Shown: positions 1-7,005 of the stretch, one piece after another
How the letters are laid out: each line of letters starts with the position of its first letter
How positions within the stretch are numbered: position 1 is the stretch's first letter
NCBI GenBank assembly: GCA_029243665.1
Contig: JAQWRO010000098.1
Span: forward strand, 1 to 9,016
From: Gammaproteobacteria bacterium
Lineage (GTDB): Bacteria; Pseudomonadota; Gammaproteobacteria; Comchoanobacterales; Comchoanobacteraceae
Reading direction: 5' to 3'
Length of the DNA: 9,016 bases
The notes under the pieces: generated by a model
What the model was told of the DNA's origin: nothing
The model's database searches: none
What the model saw: the letters and a program-made list of their open reading frames with translations, nothing else
Position numbers and translations under genes: made by a program

Positions 1-930
1 ATTTGACTCGGTCCAAAGCTTTTTACCCATACGATTGGTATTATAGTGGATCACCTCATTAGCTGCGCCCAAGATATTCCCAGTCGAACGGTAGTTTTGC
101 TCAAGTCGGCTAACCAATACATTTGGAAAATCTTTTTCAAAGGCAAAAATATTTTCGACCCTTGCGCCACGCCAACTATAAATAGATTGATCATCATCAC
201 CTACCACCATAATATTTGTGTTTTCACCAACAAATAGTTTTAGCCAAGCATATTGCAAAGCATTGGTATCTTGGAACTCATCTACCAAAATGTGACTAAG
301 CCGAGTCTGGTAATGTAAACGAAGCTCATCATCATCTCTCAATAATTCATAAGTTCTAAGAAGCAATTCTGTAAAATCAACTAAAGCACTTGTTTCACAC
401 ATGTCTTCATAACGTTTGTATACAGTAATCATTTGTGCTGTAAAAGGATTTCGTTCCACACCAATATCTTTGGCGCGTCTCCCTTGTTCTTTTTGTTGAT
501 TGATAAAACTTTGTGTTTTCTTAGCTGGCCACTTATCTTCATCTAACCCATATTCTTTATGAATTTTTTTTATCAAACGTTGTTGATCATCACTATCCAT
601 AACCTGAAAGGTTGTAGGTAGATTTACCTTTTCAGCATATTGACGCAGTAATTGATGACAAAGACCGTGGAACGTTCCGAGCATGATTCCCTTGAGCTGC
701 CCAGATAATGTACTTTCAACACGCGATCTAAGCTCACTAGCCGCTTTGTTTGTAAAAGTGACTGCCATCACATTATAGGGAGATACATTACATTCACCAA
801 CAATCCAAGCAATGCGATGCACCAATACCCTTGTTTTTCCACTACCCGCACCTGCTAGTACAAGTTGATGACCAAAAGGAGCACAGACAACCTGCTTTTG
901 CTCCGAATTTAATTCTATTGCTAATGACAT
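1..930 (-). CDS. uvrD: DNA helicase II UvrD, N-terminal part (runs off left edge)
   Basis: Superfamily 1A 3'-5' DNA helicase of nucleotide excision repair and mismatch repair; it removes the excised strand and displaces RecA and other proteins from DNA. The 310 codons present are open from the ATG at 928-930 to the window edge. Visible motifs: Walker A GAGSGKT (residues 27-33), motif Ia TFTNKAA (58-64), GTFHG (85-89), Walker B VDEFQDT (216-222), motif III GDDDQSIYSWRG (from 244), and motif IV LEQNYRST (276-283). These match E. coli UvrD closely, better than Rep. E. coli UvrD has about 720 residues, so the C-terminal half (2A/2B domains, motifs V and VI) lies outside. An in-frame TAA at 937-939 rules out a longer N-terminus, and AGGAG (946-950) lies upstream at a rather long distance. 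It follows the exported hypothetical gene by 60 nt but has its own promoter. No LexA-type operator is seen. Confidence 0.96.
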   Translation of the reverse strand, partial: MSLAIELNSEQKQVVCAPFGHQLVLAGAGSGKTRVLVHRIAWIVGECNVSPYNVMAVTFTNKAASELRSRVESTLSGQLKGIMLGTFHGLCHQLLRQYAEKVNLPTTFQVMDSDDQQRLIKKIHKEYGLDEDKWPAKKTQSFINQQKEQGRRAKDIGVERNPFTAQMITVYKRYEDMCETSALVDFTELLLRTYELLRDDDELRLHYQTRLSHILVDEFQDTNALQYAWLKLFVGENTNIMVVGDDDQSIYSWRGARVENIFAFEKDFPNVLVSRLEQNYRSTGNILGAANEVIHYNTNRMGKKLWTESN

Positions 931-957
931 AATTTTTTAATGACTCTCCTACCAATG

Positions 958-986
958 ATGATATGCTGAATTAACTTCGAGTTCAA
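958..986 (-). promoter_or_regulatory. Probable sigma70-type promoter of uvrD
   Basis: On the minus strand TTGAAC (981-986, 4 of 6 to the -35 consensus) is followed after exactly 17 nt by TATCAT (958-963, 5 of 6 to the -10 consensus). Transcription would start near 950-952, giving a leader of about 20 nt that begins at the AGGAG element in front of the uvrD ATG. Placement in the gap between the upstream stop codon and uvrD supports function. This is pattern matching only. Confidence 0.55.
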
Positions 987-990
987 ATGA

Positions 991-1449
991 CTAATGGCAC
1001 GTTTTTGGATGATGCTCTGCTAAATTCGGATTTTCAATAAGTTTTTTTTTCAATCGAACCAAATCGACTTTAAGTATTGTATCTATCATGGCATTTTGCC
1101 AATTCAAAGTCATCTTTAATGCATGATCTAAAACGATGTCTTTTGATTGAATGCCACATTGATTGTGCATAGAGTCAATAAAATATACATTTTTGATTTG
1201 ACCTTGATCACATGTTGCAATCCAAAACCTTGATGATATCGCAGGAACATCATTAATAAACTGAAATTGACCTATATATTGGTCTTCTTTTTTTTCAACC
1301 TTAAACACAACAGGCACTGATTCATCGAGCATTAAATGCATTTCATCACTCATATGTCCCAACCAGATACCAGGCAACTCATCGCAGCTCAGGGTTGCGA
1401 ATGCCTTACTAAACAATAATAACAAAAAACACTGTCTTATTTTTTCCAT
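991..1449 (-). CDS. Small exported protein of unknown function, four mature cysteines
   Basis: I do not recognise this 152-residue protein. Residues 1-18 look like a Sec signal peptide: a basic start (MEKIR), a hydrophobic core CFLLLLF, and AFA before a likely cleavage site. The residues before C22 are TLS, not a lipobox, so a soluble periplasmic or secreted protein is more likely than a lipoprotein. The mature part has four cysteines (C22, C80, C98, C151), compatible with two disulphides, and a GIWLG segment (27-31) followed by alternating hydrophobic stretches that suggest a small beta-rich, perhaps lipocalin-like fold; the fold is inference. The ATG lies inside the last codons of cysS (13-nt overlap in another frame), so translation is probably coupled. 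A nine-base A run in codons near residue 133 is a possible slippage site. The stop is 60 nt before uvrD. Confidence 0.7.
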   Translation of the reverse strand: MEKIRQCFLLLLFSKAFATLSCDELPGIWLGHMSDEMHLMLDESVPVVFKVEKKEDQYIGQFQFINDVPAISSRFWIATCDQGQIKNVYFIDSMHNQCGIQSKDIVLDHALKMTLNWQNAMIDTILKVDLVRLKKKLIENPNLAEHHPKTCH

Positions 1450-2786
1450 GACCAGGTTGTTTCATTGCCCTTATCTTGAATTTCAATGCCTCGACTTGTA
1501 AGGTTTTGGCGAATATCATCAGCTAATTGATAATTTTTATCTAATTTGGCTTGTTTTCTTTCTGCAATCAACGCCTCTACTTCGGCTAATAATTCTTCAG
1601 AAATAGTAGTTTTTTTATCTAAAGACTGCAAACCAAGGCCAAGCATGTGTGTCATAGCAACCAATGATTTATGTGCTTTAGCATCTCCAGACATAACTTT
1701 TTTACAAAGTTGATAGATTTCAGTCAACATAAGTGGCGTATTTAAATCATCCGCTAAAGCATGAAATAAATTAGCATCTAAAATAGGTTTAGCCTCGACC
1801 GGAAACTGACTCAATGCGGCATGTATTTTATTTAAATTAGCTGTTGCTTGCGTCAATGTATCATCGCGCCAATCAATAGGCTGACGATAATGTGTAGATA
1901 AAATAGCTAGACGAATAGCTTCTCCAGATGCAGTTTCAAGCAAATCTTCAATTAATAAAATATTACCAATTGATTTAGACATTTTTTCACTATTAACATT
2001 GATAAAACCATTATGCATCCAGTATTTACTAAATAGTTTAACATCACTACAGCATTCACCTTGTGCCAGTTCATTTTCATGATGCGGAAATACTAAATCA
2101 GTACCACCTGCATGAATATCAATCGGCATCCCAAGATGTCGAATAATATTTGCTGTACATTCAATATGCCAACCCGGTCTACCAAAACCCCATGGACTTT
2201 CCCAACCTGGCTCATGACCAGTAGAAGGCTTCCACAGTACGAAATCACCAGGATGTTTTTTAAAATCTACAACAGCAACCCTTGCACCCGCTTTTTGATC
2301 TTCTAAAGTTCGCCCTGACAACTTCCCATAGTCAGAGAAAGAATCTACAGAAAATAAAACATGATCCTCGGCTACATAAGCATGATCTTTATCTATGATG
2401 TTTTGAATGGTCTCAATGATACAATCAATGTTATCAGTAACCGTAGGCTCAATGTCTGGCTTTAAACAATTCAATGCTGCCATATCCTCATCAAAATGCC
2501 TACGATACAAATTTGTAATGTCTTGAATCGATTTGCCAGACTTAAGGGCAGCATCGTTTATTTTATCATCGATGTCAGTAATATTACTGACATAGGTGAC
2601 TTTAGGGTAAAGAACCTTTAAAAATCGGGCTAAAAGATCAAATACAACCCTAGGTCTTGCATTACCAATGTGCGGTCGCGCATACACAGTTGGACCACAT
2701 ACATAAATTTTTAAATGCTTGTCATCAACTGGAGTAAAAGGCTCTTTTTTGGCGGTTAAAGTATTATAAAACTTAACATCCATCAT
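1437..2786 (-). CDS. cysS: Cysteinyl-tRNA synthetase
   Basis: Class I aminoacyl-tRNA synthetase (EC 6.1.1.16) that charges tRNA-Cys with cysteine using ATP in the cytosol. The 449 residues are close to the 461 of E. coli. Visible: the HIGH-type sequence HIGN (39-42), KMSKS (268-272), and the four expected zinc ligands C30, C210 (in WHIEC), H235 and E239 (in FPHHENE), which match E. coli C28, C209, H234 and E238. The C-terminal end keeps the anticodon-binding region, ending in WSWKK. Two adjacent ATGs (2784-2786 and 2781-2783) could start it. The gap to the rho stop codon is only 8 nt and no clear Shine-Dalgarno is visible, so translation may be coupled to rho. Downstream it overlaps the exported hypothetical gene by 13 nt. 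Identity is firm. Confidence 0.97.
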   Translation of the reverse strand: MMDVKFYNTLTAKKEPFTPVDDKHLKIYVCGPTVYARPHIGNARPRVVFDLLARFLKVLYPKVTYVSNITDIDDKINDAALKSGKSIQDITNLYRRHFDEDMAALNCLKPDIEPTVTDNIDCIIETIQNIIDKDHAYVAEDHVLFSVDSFSDYGKLSGRTLEDQKAGARVAVVDFKKHPGDFVLWKPSTGHEPGWESPWGFGRPGWHIECTANIIRHLGMPIDIHAGGTDLVFPHHENELAQGECCSDVKLFSKYWMHNGFINVNSEKMSKSIGNILLIEDLLETASGEAIRLAILSTHYRQPIDWRDDTLTQATANLNKIHAALSQFPVEAKPILDANLFHALADDLNTPLMLTEIYQLCKKVMSGDAKAHKSLVAMTHMLGLGLQSLDKKTTISEELLAEVEALIAERKQAKLDKNYQLADDIRQNLTSRGIEIQDKGNETTWSWKK

Positions 2787-2794
2787 AAGAAAAA

Positions 2795-4090
2795 CTACTT
2801 ATCGCCACGCATGGCTTCAAAAAATTCTTTATTATTTTGCGTTGCTTTTAGCCTATCGATTAAAAACTCTATTGATTGTGAATCTTCCATTGTTTGCAAG
2901 TATTTACGCAACACAAGCATCTTTTTGAGCTCATCATCTGACGTAATGAGTTCTTCACGTCTAGTCCCCGAAGTCTTAACATTTAAGGCAGGGTATAAAT
3001 GCTTTTGTGCAATGGATCGACTTAAATGGATCTCACTGTTACCAGTTCCTTTAAACTCTTCGTAAATGATATCATCCATTTTTGAACCCGTTTCAACCAA
3101 GCAAGTTGCGACAATGGTTAAACTTCCACCCTCTTCAATGTTTCTTGCAGCACTGAAGAATCGTCGAGGTCTTTGCAATGCATTTGCATCCACACCACCA
3201 GTTAATACTTTACCAGAAGATGGAGTCACAGTATTATAAGCCCTTGCTAAACGCGTTAGCGAGTCAAGAATGATGATTACATCTTTCTTAGCCTCAACCA
3301 TTCTTTTTGCTTTAGCAATAACCATTTCAGCCACCTGAACATGTCTTTGAGCAGATTCGTCAAATGTACTTGCAACAACTTCAGCATTAATTGAACGACG
3401 CATTTCGGTCACTTCTTCTGGACGCTCATCAATACCCAAAGCAATGAGGTAACATTCAGGATGATTGGCAAGAATCGAATGAGCCATAGCCTGCATTAAT
3501 AATGTTTTACCTGCTTTTGGTGGAGCAACAATAAGCGCTCTTTGACCTTTACCAATAGGTGCAACTAAATCTATGGCTCGCGTTGTGATGCTTTCAGTAC
3601 TGCCATTATCTCTCGGCAACATAATTCTTTCATCTGGAAACAGAGGTGTCAAACTTTCAAAGTCAACTTTAAATCGATTTTTTTCTGGAGGCAAGCCGCC
3701 ACAGGATATGACTTGAGACAATGCGAAATAACGCTCATTATCTTTAGGAGATCTGATCTTACCACAGACAACATCCCCAGTTTTCAAAGAGAAACGTTTA
3801 ATTTGATTGGGTGAGACATAAATATCATCTGGCTCACTTCGATAAGAATTCATTTCTGAACGCAAAAAACCATATCCATCTTGCATAATATCAAGAACAC
3901 CTTCAGCTTGAAACTCTGCATCCTGATTGGATTTAGCCATTTTTTTCAAATAACTGAAAACTAGCTCAGATTTTCTATGACGTAAATTATCAATCCCACA
4001 TTCTTGAGCAAGCTCATGAAGCTTTGGCAATGATAGACTTTTTATTTGATTGATATCTATAATTTTTTTTTCACTCATTTCTTTTTCCAT
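2795..4090 (-). CDS. rho: Transcription termination factor Rho
   Basis: Hexameric RNA-dependent ATPase that loads on C-rich nascent RNA and terminates transcription. Domains in order: N-terminal helical part (about 12-55), OB-fold primary RNA site with DGYGFLR (71-77) and DDIYVSPNQIKRF (88-100), then the RecA-like motor with Walker A PPKAGKT (190-196), catalytic E222 in IDERPEEV, Walker B ILDS (274-277), Q-loop LTGGVDANAL (296-305) and the R-loop region GTGN (348-351). The arginine finger (E. coli R366) is present as R377, but the residue aligned to E. coli R353 is H364. Length 431 against 419 in E. coli, the extra residues being N-terminal. Two starts are possible: ATG at 4088-4090, or ATG at 4076-4078, which has GGAAAAAGAA just upstream. 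A run of nine A (4063-4071) lies in codons 7-10. It starts 7 nt after trxA stops, the usual trxA-rho order. Confidence 0.97.
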   Translation of the reverse strand: MEKEMSEKKIIDINQIKSLSLPKLHELAQECGIDNLRHRKSELVFSYLKKMAKSNQDAEFQAEGVLDIMQDGYGFLRSEMNSYRSEPDDIYVSPNQIKRFSLKTGDVVCGKIRSPKDNERYFALSQVISCGGLPPEKNRFKVDFESLTPLFPDERIMLPRDNGSTESITTRAIDLVAPIGKGQRALIVAPPKAGKTLLMQAMAHSILANHPECYLIALGIDERPEEVTEMRRSINAEVVASTFDESAQRHVQVAEMVIAKAKRMVEAKKDVIIILDSLTRLARAYNTVTPSSGKVLTGGVDANALQRPRRFFSAARNIEEGGSLTIVATCLVETGSKMDDIIYEEFKGTGNSEIHLSRSIAQKHLYPALNVKTSGTRREELITSDDELKKMLVLRKYLQTMEDSQSIEFLIDRLKATQNNKEFFEAMRGDK

Positions 4091-4097
4091 TCTTAAA

Positions 4098-4415
4098 TCA
4101 ACCTAAGCATTCATCAATAAACTCTTTAAGCTGTGCTTTTGAAAGCGCTCCTACCTTTGTACCGATGACTTCACCGCGATGAAAAATCATCAAAGCTGGG
4201 ATACCTCTGACTGAATATTGCGCTGGCGTATTAGGATTTGCTTCAACATCCACTTTTGCAATAATTAATTTTTCACCATATTCTTCTGAAATATCAGACA
4301 AAATTGGCGCTATCATTTTGCATGGCCCACACCATTCAGCCCAAAAATCAACCAGCACTGGTATTTCTGATTCAAGCACTGCCTTTGGAAAATCGTTATC
4401 AGTTACGTTTATCAT
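4098..4415 (-). CDS. trxA: Thioredoxin
   Basis: Cytosolic dithiol oxidoreductase that donates electrons to ribonucleotide reductase, peroxiredoxins and methionine sulphoxide reductases and is recycled by thioredoxin reductase. The 105 residues form one thioredoxin fold with the canonical active site WCGPC (W28, C29, C32), D23 in place of the buried aspartate of the family (E. coli D26), and the cis-proline loop RGIP (P73). No signal peptide, so cytosolic. ATG at 4413-4415 is preceded by AGAGGA (4421-4426) with a 5-nt spacer, a good ribosome site. It heads the trxA-rho-cysS string; the 147-nt gap upstream should hold the promoter, but I could not find a convincing -35/-10 pair there. Confidence 0.97.
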   Translation of the reverse strand: MINVTDNDFPKAVLESEIPVLVDFWAEWCGPCKMIAPILSDISEEYGEKLIIAKVDVEANPNTPAQYSVRGIPALMIFHRGEVIGTKVGALSKAQLKEFIDECLG

Positions 4416-4525
4416 ATAAATCCTCTACTTCAAAAAAAATGTATGAATTGATTCCTCGTAAGATTGCTAATCAATGCTTGCGTATTGCAAAAATTGTATC
4501 ATAAATTATGGGGAATTCTTCGTTT

Positions 4526-4560
4526 GTTATAATCGTACTATAGTCCTGATACTTTATAAC
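4526..4560. repeat. AT-rich inverted repeat between proC and trxA
   Basis: GTTATAA (4526-4532) and TTATAAC (4554-4560) are perfect 7-bp inverted arms; after a small asymmetric bulge, GTA/TAC adds three inner pairs. It begins 3 nt past the proC stop codon. No T run follows on the minus strand and the stem is AT-rich, so it is not a standard intrinsic terminator. It could be a weak mRNA 3'-end stem, an operator dyad ahead of trxA, or chance in AT-rich DNA. Confidence 0.35.
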
Positions 4561-4562
4561 TG

Positions 4563-5387
4563 TCAATCGCTATTTTCATTATTTTGACCATTATAGCTAA
4601 TTTCAATAGATCTCTCACATGCTGCTACTACAGCATCTTCACAGCAACCGAGTAATTCACTATGATCAATGACATTTAAGGCAGCCTCAGTCGTCCCACC
4701 TGGGGATGCAATTTGATTAATGAGATCTTGAGGTATGAATTGATTAACACTTAGAGCAGATGCACCACTTAAAGCACCCTGAGATAATTGCAATGATTTA
4801 ACATCACTTAAGCCTAACTTTTTACCTGACTCGTATAACCGCTGTTGGATCGCTAAAAATATTGCAGGACCACTACCTAGTAAAACTGTCGCTAAGTGCA
4901 TCTCTTTTTCATTCAAAACAACAAGATCTCCAAGTGTTTTTAAAACATCAGCAAATGGTATATCTTCTAAAGATGTATTAGTATTTACTGCAAACACTGG
5001 TTTAGATGTTGCAATTGATAAATTTGCCATCACTTTGACGACATTGGCATTTGGAAATTGTGTTTCTAATGTTGCAAGTGAGACACCAGCCATTAATGAA
5101 ATGATAGTTGGCTTATGACATGCAGCATCATAAATACTTTCTAATGGCACACATGCAGTTTGAAACTGATTAGGTTTCACACCAATCACCCACACATCAG
5201 ATTCAGACCAAGCGCTTGGGTCATGCCAATCGATCACATTAAGCTCAGTTGCAAAATAATTACTTGCCTCAAGCGTACGCCCTTTCACTCCGATGACACC
5301 AACAGCATTTTGAATCGACAATACAAAAGCACGGCTCATATTGCCAGTGCCAAGGATCCCGATACTTAGCTTATGACTCAAACGCAA
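4563..5387 (-). CDS. proC: Pyrroline-5-carboxylate reductase (TTG start)
   Basis: Last step of proline synthesis: reduces pyrroline-5-carboxylate to proline with NAD(P)H (EC 1.5.1.2). The N-terminal Rossmann motif GILGTGNMS (10-18) and the C-terminal helical domain with GSGPAIF and SPGGTTEAAL identify the family; 274 residues is normal. Odd: where E. coli has MPNTPA, this protein has MANLSIA, losing the proline and threonine of a conserved substrate-loop motif. No ATG is suitably placed. TTG at 5385-5387 gives seven residues before the first beta strand and has AGAAG a few bases upstream; TTG at 5379-5381, which overlaps the pckA TGA as TTGA, is an alternative two codons shorter. Either way it overlaps or abuts the pckA end, which points to translational coupling. 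Family assignment is firm; the exact substrate is slightly less so because of the altered motif. Confidence 0.9.
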   Translation of the reverse strand: MRLSHKLSIGILGTGNMSRAFVLSIQNAVGVIGVKGRTLEASNYFATELNVIDWHDPSAWSESDVWVIGVKPNQFQTACVPLESIYDAACHKPTIISLMAGVSLATLETQFPNANVVKVMANLSIATSKPVFAVNTNTSLEDIPFADVLKTLGDLVVLNEKEMHLATVLLGSGPAIFLAIQQRLYESGKKLGLSDVKSLQLSQGALSGASALSVNQFIPQDLINQIASPGGTTEAALNVIDHSELLGCCEDAVVAACERSIEISYNGQNNENSD

Positions 5388-6937
5388 GCTTCTGTTAAAG
5401 TTGGCCCTACAGACTCAAGCGCAGGAATATTATGCTGAGCAAAGTTTTTTTGGAATGCTTCAATTAAAGCCATTTTTGCTTGTTTATAATCTTCAACATT
5501 TGACCAAGCATACTTTGGATTGAGATTATTACTATCAAAACCAGCCAATGATTTTGGTATTTCAAAATTAAAGTCTGACATAATCTCCCATTCACAATCA
5601 TTAACTTCTGGCGTGTGGACTGAGTCAAGTATGGCTCTAGTAAACTTCAATGAATAACGTTTTCCTGCCTCTGAGCCATATGCTCCTGCATGCCACCCTG
5701 TATTCATCAAGTAAACCTGTGCACCCGACGACTTTAATTTGCTTTGCAGCAAATCAGCATAGACTTTAAAAGCATGAGGGAAAAACACTGCACCAAAACA
5801 TGGACTAAATACTGGTTTAACAGCATCGCCAGCACCCACCTCAGTACTACCCACTAGCGCAGTATAACCACTCAAGAAATAATAAGCAGCCTGTTCAGGT
5901 GTCAATCTTGCCAATGGTGGCAATACACCATAAAGATCACAGCACAAAAAGATCAAACGGTCAGGTGTCTGACATTGATTGGTTGGTTCGCAGTTTGGGA
6001 TAAATGATCTAGGGTAAACAGCTCTAGTATTACTTGTTTTAGATGAATCCGTATAATCTACGACACCATCCGCATTGACAACAACGTTCTCAAGAACGGC
6101 ATGTTTTTGAATGGCACGCCATATCAAAGGCTCAGTTTTCTCTGATATATCTATACACTTCGCATAACAACCACCTTCAAAATTAAAGACACCCTCATCT
6201 GACCAACCATGCTCATCATCACCGATTAATTCACGAGACACATCAGCTGACAAAGTGGTTTTACCGGTACCAGAAAGCCCAAAAAACAATGAAACATCAT
6301 CTTTATTTGCGCTTTGGTTAGCTGCACAATGCATGGGTAAAATTTGATGCATTGGCAGTATAAAATTAAGCACTGAAAAAAAGGATTTCTTCATCTCACC
6401 TGCATATCGCATCCCAGCAATGAGAACTCTTTTTCTTGAAAAATCTATAATAACACAACCATCTGAGTTGGTTTGATGCTTTTTAGGGTCACACTTGAAT
6501 TGAGGCACGGATAGTAAAGTCCATTGATCTAGCGCTGGATGCGCCGGCTGGTCAATGAATAAATTTTTAACAAAAAGACTATGCCAGGCATATGTATTAA
6601 TCGTTTTAACATTAATCCCAAACTTATCACTCGAACCCACTCTTAGCGACTGTTCATAACACTGACATTGCTGTCTGGCAAATAACTCAACTTCTTGCCA
6701 TAACTTGTCTACCTGAATGGCACAAAATGGTTGGTTAATGTTGCCCCAATCGACTAAATCTTTCGTACAATCGTCTTTGACAATAAAACGATCCTTAGGT
6801 GAACGCCCAGTTCTATGTCCAGTCTCTACAATAAATGCCCCATTGTCATTTATAAATCCTTCATTGTTGGCTAATGCATTTTCTAATAATTCATCTTTAC
6901 TTAATCCAACAAGCGCTGGCTTGAGTGTGCTATTCAT
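5378..6937 (-). CDS. pckA: Phosphoenolpyruvate carboxykinase (ATP)
   Basis: Converts oxaloacetate and ATP to phosphoenolpyruvate, CO2 and ADP (EC 4.1.1.49), the entry to gluconeogenesis when carbon comes from amino acids or TCA intermediates. ATP-type features: RSPKD (45-49, with the oxaloacetate-binding arginine), YAGEMKK (178-184, lysine ligand of the metal), PMHCAAN (H203), P-loop GLSGTGKTT (220-228), and IGDDEHGW (metal aspartate near 240), all collinear with E. coli PckA. Length 519 against 540, with a shorter N-terminus. ATG at 6935-6937 follows AAGAGG (6945-6950) by 7 nt. The 68-nt gap upstream has only weak promoter-like pieces (TTCATT and TATGTT, 17 nt apart). Its TGA lies inside the start of proC, so the two genes are probably one transcript. 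Confidence 0.97.
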   Translation of the reverse strand: MNSTLKPALVGLSKDELLENALANNEGFINDNGAFIVETGHRTGRSPKDRFIVKDDCTKDLVDWGNINQPFCAIQVDKLWQEVELFARQQCQCYEQSLRVGSSDKFGINVKTINTYAWHSLFVKNLFIDQPAHPALDQWTLLSVPQFKCDPKKHQTNSDGCVIIDFSRKRVLIAGMRYAGEMKKSFFSVLNFILPMHQILPMHCAANQSANKDDVSLFFGLSGTGKTTLSADVSRELIGDDEHGWSDEGVFNFEGGCYAKCIDISEKTEPLIWRAIQKHAVLENVVVNADGVVDYTDSSKTSNTRAVYPRSFIPNCEPTNQCQTPDRLIFLCCDLYGVLPPLARLTPEQAAYYFLSGYTALVGSTEVGAGDAVKPVFSPCFGAVFFPHAFKVYADLLQSKLKSSGAQVYLMNTGWHAGAYGSEAGKRYSLKFTRAILDSVHTPEVNDCEWEIMSDFNFEIPKSLAGFDSNNLNPKYAWSNVEDYKQAKMALIEAFQKNFAQHNIPALESVGPTLTEACV

Positions 6938-7005
6938 TAATATACCTCTTTAACAGTGCTAAATTAACATATTATTAACCAAGAGCTCAATGAAAATTTT
7001 TGTGT

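Noticed and set aside
931..990. LexA (SOS) operator in front of uvrD
   Set aside because: No CTGT-N8-ACAG type dyad is present in the gap.
991..1449. Lipoprotein reading of the exported protein (C22 as lipid anchor)
   Set aside because: The residues before C22 are TLS, lacking the leucine at -3 of a lipobox; ordinary cleavage after AFA fits better.
4461..4490. Short hairpins (GATTGCTAATC and TTGCGTATTGCAA) as a terminator for proC
   Set aside because: Stems of only 4 bp and no following T run on the minus strand.
4304..4504. Plus-strand open frame of 66 codons crossing the trxA start
   Set aside because: Mostly antisense to trxA, no ribosome site, no recognisable protein features.
4528..4533. 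Perfect TATAAT on the plus strand between proC and trxA
   Set aside because: No -35 at a usable distance and no plus-strand gene downstream; it is part of the AT-rich inverted repeat.
6717..6953. Plus-strand open frames opposite pckA, cysS, rho, proC and uvrD (for example 6717-6953, 2112-2306, 2811-3065, 5160-5369, 46-237)
   Set aside because: Each is the antisense shadow of a firmly identified gene, with no ribosome site or domain signature.
6938..7005. Terminator after the 7006-7476 gene or strong promoter for pckA
   Set aside because: Only GAGCTC and AAAATTTT self-complementary hexamers/octamers and weak -35/-10-like pieces; nothing firm enough to annotate.
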